Positions 17,957-26,910 are shown, counted from the first letter of the stretch. The stretch is DNA of 64,000 nt from Bacteroidaceae bacterium (GCA_017551925.1 JAFZKA010000065.1:1-64000), one strand, 5' to 3'. Numbers and translations are program-made. Notes: generated by a model from the letters alone, not told the origin.

Positions 17957-18001
17957 ATGGGTTGTATCAGTATAAACATTACTTTTGTGGAGACAACCCA
18001 T
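17957..18001 (+). promoter_or_regulatory. promoter -7 enclosed by a 9-bp inverted repeat
   Basis: ATGGGTTGT (17957-17965) and ACAACCCAT (17993-18001) are perfect inverted repeats 27 bases apart. TACTTTTG, a good -7 element for the lipoprotein gene at 18012, lies between them at 17980-17987. The arrangement suggests either a dimeric regulator site spanning the promoter or a hairpin next to the start codon. Confidence 0.5.
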
Positions 18002-18011
18002 TTTCCAAACA

Positions 18012-19172
18012 ATGAAAATCATGAATCATTTCAGAACAATAGTCCTTTGCAGCCTTGCAGCATCTTTATTTTCCGCATGCGGAAACAGTTCCAAATCAGG
18101 CGAATACGGTTATAAAGAACTGTATTCAAATGCCAGCGGAATAACATTTGATGATTTTGATATAGTAGAGTTGTCAGAGGATGTTCCGCTGGGCGCTGTC
18201 CGCAAGATAAAGATTGAGGACTCACTTATCTTTATCAGTACCGATGAGAGCATGTATTCATTCAATATGGACGGCTCTCTCAATGCCACATATGGCACGC
18301 AAGGCCGCGCCGCAAATGAATATCTTTATCTTGAGGCCTTTTATATTGACACAAATGCAAAGCAGGTCTGCATTATCGATGCCACGCAGGGAAAACTGCT
18401 TTACTACGACTATGACGGAACGTTTATCAGAAAACAGAAACTTGAATCAGTGAACAATAAACTGAACTTTCTGTATGACGTAAGGCTGCTCCCTGCCGGC
18501 CGTCTGTTTGCACATAACAGGATATACAATGACAACGGCCTGCTCTTTTCAATCATTGACCTGAATAACGGCAGCATAACTGATTTCAAGTCAGTGCCTT
18601 TCAAAACCGCCAATACCGCAGAGTACTGCGGGAATCATTTGTGCAACATGTATGACGGACGTCTTTACTATATACTCCCGTTTGATCCCAACATCTATGT
18701 ATTTAACGGCACTGAGGGAACCGCCTGCCGTGAGATTCCCGGAGTGGAGAATATCCCCACTGAGAAGGATCTGAAAGAGATTACGGACTATAGTTTCTTT
18801 AAGACCTACAACATGTACAATGAAGGGGACTTTGTGGGATTCAGCGGACTGTATGAGACAGATTCACTTATTTTTCTCAATGAGTTGGAGGGGTTAAACT
18901 ATTACATTATAGACAAGAACACCGGCGCACAGAAAAGATACAGTTACTCTTATGATGAAGATGAACTCAAGACCGTTCCCATAAAAGCCATAAGAGCAAC
19001 ATATAAGAATTGCCTGATAGGAGTTGCCGATCCCGCAACCATCACCATGATAAGTGAGGATTTTGAGGGGAACACTTCTGATCCCTTCCTGAACAAGGTG
19101 CACACTCTTGCCCGCAGGATTAAAGTTGACTCCAACCCCTGCCTCCTATTCTACAAAATCAAATCAATCTGA
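18012..19172 (+). CDS. 6-bladed beta-propeller lipoprotein
   Basis: A 386-residue lipoprotein from the ATG at 18012 (signal peptide ending SLFSAC, Cys about residue 23). An upstream in-frame start would fall inside the promoter. The body is a Bacteroidales beta-propeller: DSLIFISTDESMYSFNMDGS, GKLLYYDYDGTFIRKQKL and similar blades. It is paralogous in architecture to the protein at 2943. A monocistronic transcript seems likely. Its 3' side is followed by more than 400 bases of repeated hairpins. The ligand is unknown. Confidence 0.85.
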   Translation: MKIMNHFRTIVLCSLAASLFSACGNSSKSGEYGYKELYSNASGITFDDFDIVELSEDVPLGAVRKIKIEDSLIFISTDESMYSFNMDGSLNATYGTQGRAANEYLYLEAFYIDTNAKQVCIIDATQGKLLYYDYDGTFIRKQKLESVNNKLNFLYDVRLLPAGRLFAHNRIYNDNGLLFSIIDLNNGSITDFKSVPFKTANTAEYCGNHLCNMYDGRLYYILPFDPNIYVFNGTEGTACREIPGVENIPTEKDLKEITDYSFFKTYNMYNEGDFVGFSGLYETDSLIFLNELEGLNYYIIDKNTGAQKRYSYSYDEDELKTVPIKAIRATYKNCLIGVADPATITMISEDFEGNTSDPFLNKVHTLARRIKVDSNPCLLFYKIKSI

Positions 19173-19182
19173 ATTCGCTAGT

Positions 19183-19557
19183 CCCCTTCTACGCAGGTAC
19201 AAGCGTATTGGGGCGAAGTGAGTATGCGAACGAGAGCGGCCGGGTAGGCCGCCAAGCGACCAAAGGGAGCGCGTTTACGAAGTAAACTAAAAGAAGGAAA
19301 TAATGGAGTCATAGACTCTATGGCTCCATTGGGGCGAAGTGAGTATGCGAACGAGAGCGGCCGGGTAGGCCGCCAAGCGACCAAAGGGAGCGCTTTCGCG
19401 TAGCGAAATAAAAAAAGGACGAGGGGGCTCTGCCCCCTGGTTCGAATCCGTCAGCGTCCGCAAAAAAATGAGGTCCTCATTGAAGCTCTGAGAAATCGAG
19501 CTCTTGAGCGAGATCGGCCGGAGGCCGCCCGTTCGCGTTAGCGAACTAAAAAAAGGT
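19183..19557 (+). repeat. modular hairpin repeat array, three units
   Basis: Two units share a perfect 66-bp core (19207-19272 and 19328-19393, period 121). Each core contains a GCGGCC/GGCCGC hairpin and is followed by a different small hairpin (GTTTAC-GAA-GTAAAC, then TTTCGC-GTA-GCGAAA), an A-rich TAAA-AAGG linker, and another variable hairpin (AATGGAG/CTCCATT, then AGGGGGC/GCCCCCT). A shorter third unit (about 19497-19557) keeps the order: GGCCGG, GTTCGC-GTTA-GCGAAC, TAAAAAAAGG, GTGGGCG-CCA-CGCCCAC. Paired bases change together between units. No protein is encoded. Confidence 0.8.
19417..19461 (+). other. tRNA 3'-half-like fragment
   Basis: GGTTCGAATCC followed by GTCAGCGTCC (19439-19459) resembles the T-loop and 3' acceptor strand of a tRNA. 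GGACG at 19417-19421 can pair with CGTCC at 19455-19459, but a simple AGGGGGC/GCCCCCT hairpin replaces the D and anticodon arms. The T stem is only partly pairable, so this is not a working tRNA. It is a remnant or mimic inside the repeat array, next to a real tRNA on the other strand. Confidence 0.5.
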
Positions 19558-19566
19558 GGGCGCCAC

Positions 19567-19614
19567 GCCCACGAAAAAGAGGAGCCTCATTTGAGACTCC
19601 TCTTTTTCGTGGGC
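19567..19614 (-). terminator. 18-bp perfect hairpin at the 3' end of tRNA-Val
   Basis: GCCCACGAAAAAGAGGAG (19567-19584) pairs perfectly with 19597-19614 around a 12-base loop. The arm near 19611 overlaps the last bases of the tRNA. Read from the tRNA side, the array's third hairpin and a run of seven T follow (19557-19551), so this is probably the tRNA transcription end. The overlap means hairpin and tRNA acceptor stem compete for the same bases. Confidence 0.65.
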
Positions 19615-19684
19615 GTTGACGGATTCGAACCGCCGACCCTCTGCTTGTAAGGCAGATGCTCTGAACCAGCTGAGCTAAACGCCC
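19611..19684 (-). tRNA. tRNA-Val (anticodon TAC)
   Basis: The minus strand folds as a 74-nt cloverleaf: acceptor GGGCGTT/AACGCCC, a D-arm starting TAGCTCAGCTGGTT, anticodon arm CTGCC-TTACAAG-CAG with anticodon TAC, and T-arm with loop TTCGAAT. The discriminator base after the acceptor stem is A. CCA is not encoded. TAC reads GTA and related valine codons. Confidence 0.95.
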
Positions 19685-19861
19685 GTGCTCTTTGTAAAAG
19701 CGGTGCAAAGATAAGCACTTTTACGTACAGGCAAAAACTTTGAGGCATTTTTTTGAGAATAATCTTCTCTTTTCTTGCATATTTTTGATAATTGCCCTGT
19801 TTTTGCGCTCAAATATGGCTGTTTTGTGGTAACTTCGCGGCACAAAAATCAAAACAAGAAA

Positions 19862-20854
19862 ATGGAAACAGTTCTCAGCGGCATACGCCCCACAGGAAAC
19901 CTTCACCTTGGTAACTACTATGGTGCAGTGACAAGTTTTGTGAAACTTCAGGATTTGTACAGATGCTTTTTCTTTATTGCAGACTGGCACTCCCTGACCA
20001 CTCACCCCACCCCTGAGAACATCCAGAACAGCGTCCGTACCATACTGGCCGAGTATCTGGCCTGCGGTCTGGACCCTGAAAAGGCTACCATTTACGTTCA
20101 GAGTGACGTTCCTGAGGTAGTTGAACTCTACCTCTATCTCAACATGAACGCTTATCTTGGTGAGTTGGAGCGCGTAACCTCATTCAAGGAAAAGGCCCGC
20201 AAACAGCCCGATAACGTAAACGCCGGCCTGCTCACCTACCCCACACTCATGGCATCGGACATCATTATCCACAAGGCCAACAAAGTGCCTGTAGGCAAGG
20301 ACCAAGAGCAGAACATGGAGATGGCACGCAAGTTTGCACGCCGTTTCAACCAGATGTACAAGGTGGAATACTTCCCTGAACCCGCATCATTCTCACTGGC
20401 CAAGGAGGGTGGAATCAAGATTCCCGGACTGGACGGTTCAGGCAAGATGGGCAAGAGTGAGGGTAACTGCATCTATCTGTGTGACGAACCCTCAGTAATC
20501 CGCAAGAAGGTGATGAAAGCCGTTACCGATGCAGGTCCACAGGCCATGAACAGCGAGAAACCTGAGGTTATCCAGAACCTGTTCACCCTGCTTGAGGTTG
20601 TATCATCAAAGGATACCTACAATTATTTCAACGATAAGTGGAATGATTGCACACTGCGCTACGGTGACCTCAAGAAACAACTGGCTGAGGATATCGTGGC
20701 TGCTACTGATCCTATACGCGAGCGCATCAAGGAGTACTCAGGCAACACTGAACTGCTGGACAAGATTGCACGTGCCGGCGCTGAGAAGGCTCGCGAATCT
20801 GCATCCAAGACTCTCCGTGAAGTCCGTCAGATCATCGGCTTCAAAGTCTATTAA
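19862..20854 (+). CDS. trpS: tryptophanyl-tRNA synthetase
   Basis: A 330-residue class Ic synthetase. The ATG at 19862 gives METVLSGIRPTGNLHLGNYY with the HIGH-like HLGN motif; the KMSKS-like motif is GKMGKSEGN near residue 200. It attaches Trp to tRNA-Trp. A -7-like TAACTTCG lies at 19830-19837. The 3' end overlaps the convergent mutL stop by 4 bases, leaving no room for a dedicated terminator between them. Confidence 0.97.
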   Translation: METVLSGIRPTGNLHLGNYYGAVTSFVKLQDLYRCFFFIADWHSLTTHPTPENIQNSVRTILAEYLACGLDPEKATIYVQSDVPEVVELYLYLNMNAYLGELERVTSFKEKARKQPDNVNAGLLTYPTLMASDIIIHKANKVPVGKDQEQNMEMARKFARRFNQMYKVEYFPEPASFSLAKEGGIKIPGLDGSGKMGKSEGNCIYLCDEPSVIRKKVMKAVTDAGPQAMNSEKPEVIQNLFTLLEVVSSKDTYNYFNDKWNDCTLRYGDLKKQLAEDIVAATDPIRERIKEYSGNTELLDKIARAGAEKARESASKTLREVRQIIGFKVY

Positions 20855-22662
20855 TCAAACCATTTGGTGATTTCCTGATCGGATTTGAGGATGTAGGTGG
20901 GTTTAGCGTCGGGAGTACGTGAAGGCATCTGGCATGATTTGAGTGAGCGCAGCAGTTCCTGCATCTCGGTTTCAGAGAGATGACGTCCCGCGGGAATAGC
21001 CGCCTTGCGTGCCATAGCAAGCGCCATTGATTCAAGTTGCCGATCCTCCTCCTGAGTAGGATTGATGCGTAGGTCTGCAATCATATCGGTAATCAGCCGC
21101 TCATAATCCTGCCCTTCCATTCCTGACGGAATGCCCTGTACGGCAATCGCTCCGCGCCCCATATCAGATATGTCAAAACCAAGTGCAGCAAACCGGGGTT
21201 TCAGTTCAGCAAATGCAGCAACATCAACCTGTGAAAGTTGGAACATCTCAGGAAACAGCAATCCTTGCGATGCGGTGCCATGAGCCTTGGCCCCGGCAAG
21301 GAAACGCTCATACAGCACACGAACATGGGCACGATGCTGGTCAACAATCATCAGTCCCTGCTCTGATGCAACCAGAATATATCTGTCTGCATATTGGAAC
21401 GGATGCAAGGGCTGTTCCTCAGGCTGTATAAGTTGCTCTGAGGCCGGCTGATACGGAATGCCGCCCTCACTTATCTTATGATCAATCACATCATCATAAA
21501 GTTTGCTCCAATAATCAGCGTTGCCGCGACTCGGACGCGGCTCGGTACGGGTTCCTGAAAACGGATTGAATGATGTATTTATGTCAACCTTGGGCGGTAC
21601 GGCCGGACGTGATGCGTCATAAATAGGAATATCAGGCATATCAGCCGTATTGAAATCAATGGTGGGCATCTCCTCAAACTTGCCCACGGTCTCCTTGACG
21701 GCAGCCATAAGGATTTTCCATATAACCTGCTCATCCTGGAACTTTATTTCAGTCTTGGTTGGATGGATATTTACATCAATAGTATCGGCAGGGACTGTCA
21801 GGAACAGGAAATATGACGGCTGTTCGCCATCAGGAACAAGCCCCTCATAAGCGCTGAGCACTGCCTTATGGAAATAGGGGTGACGCATGAACCTGCCGTT
21901 CACAAAAAAGAACTGCTTGGCTCCCTTGCCCTTCACATTGTCCAGATTGGAACAGAATCCGCTCACGTTCACAACCGATGTCTCAACCTCAACAGGCAGA
22001 AGCGCCTGATTTATCTTACGCCCGAACAGATTTACAATGCGCTGTTTTATGGCCGATGCCGGAAGCGACAGTATCTGTTCGCCCTGATGGGTCAACTCCA
22101 GTTCCACCTCAGGATGAGCCAGAGCCACACGCTCCACCTCAGTCAGTATATGCCCGAACTCCGTCTGATTGCTCTTGAGGAACTTGCGGCGCGCAGGCAC
22201 ATTGTAAAAAAGGTTACGTACCGTAAAACTACAGCCCACTGGACACACACAGGGTTCCTCCTGCTCTATTTCTGATGCTTTTATCAGCACCATAGTGCCG
22301 GTATCGCTATCGGCAGTACGTGTACGCAGTTCAACCTGGGCTACAGCGGCTATTGACGGCAGAGCCTCGCCACGGAATCCGAATGTGGTGAGTGAATAAA
22401 GGTCATCTGATTCCCGTATCTTGGAGGTGGCATGACGCTCAAATGCAAGACGTGCATCATCGGCAATCATACCGCAACCGTTGTCAATCACCTGGATTGA
22501 CGTACGGCCTGCATCGGTAATAATGATTTTTATGCTATCAGCACCTGCATCAACAGCATTCTCAACCAGTTCCTTTACAACCGATGCGGGGCGGTTGACC
22601 ACCTCGCCTGCAGCAATCTGGCTGGCTACCTGCTGTGACAAAACCCTGACCTTTCCCTCCAT
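20851..22662 (-). CDS. mutL: DNA mismatch repair protein MutL
   Basis: A 603-residue MutL. The N-terminal GHKL ATPase shows ELVENAVDAGADSI, DNGCGM and the GFRGEALPSIAAV lid motif, with the transducer domain after residue 200. The C-terminal dimerisation domain starts near residue 420. The usual endonuclease motif DQHA-x2-E-x4-E appears as DQHRAHVRVLYE, so the first Glu is Val and the Ala is Arg; nicking activity may be altered or lost. It couples MutS recognition to repair. It is the last gene of the long leftward run. Confidence 0.95.
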   Translation of the reverse strand: MEGKVRVLSQQVASQIAAGEVVNRPASVVKELVENAVDAGADSIKIIITDAGRTSIQVIDNGCGMIADDARLAFERHATSKIRESDDLYSLTTFGFRGEALPSIAAVAQVELRTRTADSDTGTMVLIKASEIEQEEPCVCPVGCSFTVRNLFYNVPARRKFLKSNQTEFGHILTEVERVALAHPEVELELTHQGEQILSLPASAIKQRIVNLFGRKINQALLPVEVETSVVNVSGFCSNLDNVKGKGAKQFFFVNGRFMRHPYFHKAVLSAYEGLVPDGEQPSYFLFLTVPADTIDVNIHPTKTEIKFQDEQVIWKILMAAVKETVGKFEEMPTIDFNTADMPDIPIYDASRPAVPPKVDINTSFNPFSGTRTEPRPSRGNADYWSKLYDDVIDHKISEGGIPYQPASEQLIQPEEQPLHPFQYADRYILVASEQGLMIVDQHRAHVRVLYERFLAGAKAHGTASQGLLFPEMFQLSQVDVAAFAELKPRFAALGFDISDMGRGAIAVQGIPSGMEGQDYERLITDMIADLRINPTQEEDRQLESMALAMARKAAIPAGRHLSETEMQELLRSLKSCQMPSRTPDAKPTYILKSDQEITKWFD

Positions 22663-22671
22663 ATAGCCGGA

Positions 22672-22965
22672 TTAAAACAATTTACCGTTCAGAATTGAAA
22701 ACATCAGCACTGACAAAAGCACAATAAGTACTATGGCGACCGGGAAACTGAGTCGCGGGCCGCCGTTCTCCTTGCGACGCTTCAGATGGGTGGTTCCCTC
22801 AAGGAACTTGCCACGGATTCTTTCAGGATTGAACTCCTCCTCCGGCAGCATACCCAGTTCACGCTTGGCATTCTGCTCTATCTTGGCCAGTTTCTCCTTG
22901 CGCTCATCATAATAGATGTACTTATGCTCAAAGCGACGCGGCTCCCTTACGGTGAACATTCCCAT
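22672..22965 (-). CDS. conserved hypothetical protein with C-terminal membrane anchor
   Basis: A 97-residue protein: a charged cytoplasmic part (REPRRFEHKYIYYDERKEKL, then Lys/Glu-rich helix to residue 68) and one C-terminal membrane helix (LSFPVAIVLIVLLSVLMFSI). It lies 2 bases after the LptA-like gene and 9 bases before mutL, an arrangement I believe is common in Bacteroidales. No function is assigned; a membrane-associated role linked to LPS transport is only a guess from position. Confidence 0.75.
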   Translation of the reverse strand: MGMFTVREPRRFEHKYIYYDERKEKLAKIEQNAKRELGMLPEEEFNPERIRGKFLEGTTHLKRRKENGGPRLSFPVAIVLIVLLSVLMFSILNGKLF

Positions 22966-22967
22966 AA

Positions 22968-24626
22968 CTATTTCTTTTTATTCTTGTTCCTATTCAGTGT
23001 AGGCATCGGAACATCCTTGACTGATGAACTCTTTTTCAGTTTTTCCTCAACACTCTTTCCGCGCCAATAGAATACATCCTCAGCATCCAACGGCCTTATC
23101 CTGTCAAACCAGTTGAAGTTTGAGAGGAACTGTTTCTTGGGGTCAATCTGGTTCATTGGGTACAGGATACCGTTTGACTGTCCCGTAATGACCATCCTGT
23201 GAACTGCTTTCATCAGGAAATATATGGTAAGTTCCGATGCCTCGGTAGTATTCATTCCAATCATAGTGGAATCCTCATCCTCAGGAAAGAATACCGCCAT
23301 GACATTGCCGTTCACTATAGCGTGATCAATCTCACCGTTCTTGAAATAGGCTCTCATCTCACGCCCGGCAATCTGATTGAAATAGGCGGTATCCAACCTC
23401 TCCACAAAAAGGGCCTGGCCAATCACATGCACCCAGTCAATAGTACTGTCATTAAGATAGATAATGATCTTTTCGCCCAATATCTGCTGGCCTTCACTCC
23501 ATATTATGGGATCATCAAAGAGAGTCAGTGTTGAGTCCTTGGTGCTGAACTGGATTGAATCAGCCACCATCTGCAGGTCAGGCCTGTAGGCACGGACCTT
23601 GTGGAATCCGCGGACATGACGCTCAATGACCGTATCGCCCGCCTCATTGTAGAATGTCTTTAAACGGAATGTGTCAGCGTGCATGAACAGGCTGTCACCC
23701 GATGAATATTCAATCATAAGGGCCTTGCCTGTAACAACGGCAGAATCAATGTTCTGGTCATAAAAGACATACTCGCCATGCACATCAAGTTTGTCTTTAT
23801 AGTTGTTTATGACAACGTTGCCGAATCCGTTCATACGGCCCTCACTCTTATCATACAATATACTGTCACCGGTCATGACACTCTCTCCACCGTTCTGGTT
23901 TATCACTGAACGGTCCAGAAGCACGGCATTGTGAGTATCGGTATTGAAAATACCGCGGCTGGAATTTATGACATTGTCATCACTGACTATCTCTGTGGGA
24001 CAGGTGATATAGGCAATATGGAGATCCGTATTGTAAACCAGCGTATCAGTGGTCATTATATAGTCAGGGCTTTCAAGCGATACTCCGTCAATGAATGTTG
24101 CCAGATTTATTGATGTAAGGAACTGGCCGTACTCGGATATAAGGGTACTCTCCTCATCAAGCAGGGTACCGCCATCAAAGAACCACCCCAGACCAAGATT
24201 GCGGTCATAGTTCAGGCTGTCTGTCAGCAGTATCATGGTGCGGTTCTCAAGCCTCACGTTATCACGCACTCTGAGCAACCTGGTATTTCCGTCATAATAC
24301 AGCGAATCACCGTACATGAACAGAGTATCGCCCTGCTCGGCCTTGACATTATGATATGCACGGAACGAGTTGGCCTCCTGAAAGAACACCGCGCTGTCAC
24401 AATACATATACATGCTGTCATGACGGAAAATGACGTTTCCAATCAGTATCTGGGCATCGGGATGCAGATACTGGTCAAAGTTGATGACATCTGAATTAAG
24501 CAGATAAACATAATCAGGTTCCCCATTGACCGTATCCCTAACAGCATACGTTGAGTCCTGCTGGGCCCACAACGCCATGCTGAACAGCATCAGTAATGTT
24601 GACAGAACTATTTTAACTGCTCTCAT
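22968..24626 (-). CDS. OstA/LptA-like LPS transport protein
   Basis: A 552-residue secreted protein with signal peptide (about residues 1-23, ending ALWAQ) and repeated OstA/LptA-type strands, e.g. NSDVINFDQYLHPDAQILIG and DSMYMYCDSAVFF. Each repeat ends with a V-shaped beta segment that could build the periplasmic LPS bridge. The ATG at 24626 follows the SurA-like stop by 14 bases; an upstream TTG is unlikely. It is longer than E. coli LptA (185 residues), as seen for Bacteroidetes. Its neighbours are outer-membrane foldases, and lptB lies 9 kb away. Confidence 0.85.
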   Translation of the reverse strand: MRAVKIVLSTLLMLFSMALWAQQDSTYAVRDTVNGEPDYVYLLNSDVINFDQYLHPDAQILIGNVIFRHDSMYMYCDSAVFFQEANSFRAYHNVKAEQGDTLFMYGDSLYYDGNTRLLRVRDNVRLENRTMILLTDSLNYDRNLGLGWFFDGGTLLDEESTLISEYGQFLTSINLATFIDGVSLESPDYIMTTDTLVYNTDLHIAYITCPTEIVSDDNVINSSRGIFNTDTHNAVLLDRSVINQNGGESVMTGDSILYDKSEGRMNGFGNVVINNYKDKLDVHGEYVFYDQNIDSAVVTGKALMIEYSSGDSLFMHADTFRLKTFYNEAGDTVIERHVRGFHKVRAYRPDLQMVADSIQFSTKDSTLTLFDDPIIWSEGQQILGEKIIIYLNDSTIDWVHVIGQALFVERLDTAYFNQIAGREMRAYFKNGEIDHAIVNGNVMAVFFPEDEDSTMIGMNTTEASELTIYFLMKAVHRMVITGQSNGILYPMNQIDPKKQFLSNFNWFDRIRPLDAEDVFYWRGKSVEEKLKKSSSVKDVPMPTLNRNKNKKK

Positions 24627-24640
24627 AGAACTGACGGGAA

Positions 24641-26011
24641 TTACTTTACATTCCAACCGGGATATTTGAATTCGCAGTCATTCCACCCATCACTGATTTT
24701 CACATAGGTGGTGCGCTGCTTTTCACGAATCCATTTATCGAGAGCCTCCTGACAACGGGCATTATAGACTATGTCATACAGCAGTTCATAGTCATCGGCC
24801 ATAGTGGCTCTGTGGGCATTGGTCTTGCTTTTGAGTTTCACAATAGCGCAGATTGTTTTGCCGTTTGACAGATGCATGGTGAACGGGTCCGATATCTCAC
24901 CCACGTGCATCCGGTCTATTACACGTGCCACATCCTGCGGCAATTGCTGCAACTCGAATTTGGACACGCCCGGAACGCCAGGATTCGGGGTATAGGTCAT
25001 AAGTCCGTTATTGTTTCTGGTATCCTTGTCATGAGAATATCCGGCTACGCAGAACTCAAACGTATGATTGCCGGTTCTGATATCATTGGCTATGGTATCA
25101 AGGCGAGCCAGACATTTCTCAATGCTCTCTTGCGGAATACGGGGCTTGCGCAATATATGACGTACCCTGACACGGTCACCCAGCCTTTCAACAAACTGGA
25201 TGATATGGAAACCGTATTCAGTCTCGACAATCTTTGATATCTTGTTGGGCTCAGTCATGTTGAACGCTACTGCCGAGAACTCCGGCACCATCTCTCCACG
25301 ACCGAAAAAGCCGCAATCGCCGCCGTTTCTGGCAGAACCCGGGTCATCAGAATACAGGCGTGCAAGAGTTGAGAATGATATCTCACCGTTCTGCACTCTC
25401 TCAGTATATTCACGCAGTTCCTTTTTGACAGCATCAATCTCATCCTGGGGTATTACAGGTTCTTGAGTGATAATCTGAACCTCAACCTGATTATCCACAT
25501 ATGGAATGTCATCGGGTGACATATCCTTAAGATATCGGCGTACATCGGCCGGTGTAACCTTGACTTTTGAAATCAGATTACTCCTGACCTTTGTTATGAC
25601 ATATTCCTGTCTGCGGCTCTCATACAGGCGGTTCCTGATCTGATCTATCGTCATGCCGTAATACTCCTCAAGTTTCTCCTCTGAGCCCACCTGTGCAACC
25701 AGTTCCTTGTAGTACAACTCGGCATTCTGGCTGATATCGGCATCGGTTGCCGTAATACTGTCAAGTTCAGCCTGATTCAGGAACAGTTTGTTAATGGCCA
25801 ACTGCTCAGGAATGACGCAATAGGGATCACCGTCCCATTGTGTTCCCTTCATCTGTCCGTCAGAACGTGCCTCTTCAACCTCAGATTTATATATAGCCTC
25901 GTCACCTACTACCCAGACTATCTCATCTATGACGTTATTCTGACCCGATACAGCGGAGTATGGCAAAACGGTTACGATAAGCAATACCGCCAATAAAATG
26001 GTTCTCTTCAT
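24641..26011 (-). CDS. SurA-like periplasmic peptidyl-prolyl isomerase
   Basis: A 456-residue secreted chaperone. Signal peptide (residues 1-23) is followed by a SurA N-terminal helical domain (VVGDEAIYKSEVEEAR) and a parvulin domain at about 180-275 (GDCGFFGRGEMVPEFSAVAF, then EYGFHIIQFVER). A second, more degenerate parvulin-like part follows (RVRHILRKPRIPQ). Such proteins carry outer-membrane proteins across the periplasm. It is the third of three consecutive SurA/PpiC genes, with ATGA-type overlaps between them. Confidence 0.9.
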   Translation of the reverse strand: MKRTILLAVLLIVTVLPYSAVSGQNNVIDEIVWVVGDEAIYKSEVEEARSDGQMKGTQWDGDPYCVIPEQLAINKLFLNQAELDSITATDADISQNAELYYKELVAQVGSEEKLEEYYGMTIDQIRNRLYESRRQEYVITKVRSNLISKVKVTPADVRRYLKDMSPDDIPYVDNQVEVQIITQEPVIPQDEIDAVKKELREYTERVQNGEISFSTLARLYSDDPGSARNGGDCGFFGRGEMVPEFSAVAFNMTEPNKISKIVETEYGFHIIQFVERLGDRVRVRHILRKPRIPQESIEKCLARLDTIANDIRTGNHTFEFCVAGYSHDKDTRNNNGLMTYTPNPGVPGVSKFELQQLPQDVARVIDRMHVGEISDPFTMHLSNGKTICAIVKLKSKTNAHRATMADDYELLYDIVYNARCQEALDKWIREKQRTTYVKISDGWNDCEFKYPGWNVK

Positions 26012-26910
26012 TTTTTATCCTTATAGTGGAATATGATTCTGTTTCTTTCAATTGCGGCCTGATAAAGGTCCTCCTTGATTTTTCTCATATATGAAACCTC
26101 GTTGCTGTTAATCAGCAGGCCGCGTATTCTTGCCCTGGCATGTTCCAAGGGTTCAATATCTCCTTTGGCTGCATATTCGCTCACATTCAGAAGGTAAATA
26201 TAGTCTTCATCCTTGAACTCAAAACTGCGGCCATTCAGGAGCAGAGTCTCCAGAGAGTTCTCCATAGGAGGCAGTTGCGCCTCTATCTCAGCCACAGTAT
26301 GCCAGTTCTCATAAAAGAACTCGCAACGGGCTGCATTGCGGATACTGTATTTCTCAATCTCTTCAAAAGACTCGTCATCAGTCTTGGTATAAAGGTTCCT
26401 TATGCTTGACAGGTCATGCGCCTTGTTCGATATCTTAAGATAAAGACCTTTTATCAGTGACTCGTCAAGTGCGAACAACCCGCTGTTCTCGTTATAGAAA
26501 GACTCTATTTCATCATCGGTAATCTCTGATGAGAAAGTCTGTTCAATCAGTCTGCGCTGATATTCATGTTCAAACAGAGAGCGGCGGTAATTCTCCACAA
26601 GCCTGTCAATATCCTTGGTATCAGGAATGTTCCTTATTGCGTTCTGATAGAACAACTGATCCTGGACCCAGTTCTTTATATATCTTTCAGCAAAAACCGC
26701 ACTGTCAGCATCAGAATAACCCAAGGGCAGGACCTGATTCAGGTCCTCAGCATAAAGCACATCGCCGTTTATCTCAACCAACGGAGTCTTGCCGTAATCA
26801 TATTGGGTAACATTATTCCGCCATTTACACGAAACAAGGAACAGTGACAACAGAACTGCCTGTATCACCATTCCCTTGTATATTGAAACGGATCTGTTAC
26901 TCATCATCAT
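26008..26910 (-). CDS. SurA N-domain-like lipoprotein foldase
   Basis: A 300-residue lipoprotein (lipobox LFLVSC). It starts with a SurA/PpiC N-terminal pattern (LVEINGDVLYAEDLNQVLP) and helical segments (AERYIKNWVQDQLFYQNAI), but the parvulin catalytic core is not clear. It may act as a chaperone only. It overlaps both neighbours by 4 bases, showing translational coupling with the two full PPIases. The start could be any of three clustered ATGs (MMMS). Confidence 0.75.
   Translation of the reverse strand: MMMSNRSVSIYKGMVIQAVLLSLFLVSCKWRNNVTQYDYGKTPLVEINGDVLYAEDLNQVLPLGYSDADSAVFAERYIKNWVQDQLFYQNAIRNIPDTKDIDRLVENYRRSLFEHEYQRRLIEQTFSSEITDDEIESFYNENSGLFALDESLIKGLYLKISNKAHDLSSIRNLYTKTDDESFEEIEKYSIRNAARCEFFYENWHTVAEIEAQLPPMENSLETLLLNGRSFEFKDEDYIYLLNVSEYAAKGDIEPLEHARARIRGLLINSNEVSYMRKIKEDLYQAAIERNRIIFHYKDKK

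Noticed and set aside
19178-19384. Minus-strand 68-codon frame in the hairpin array
   Set aside because: It translates the repeat core twice and depends on hairpin sequences that vary between units.
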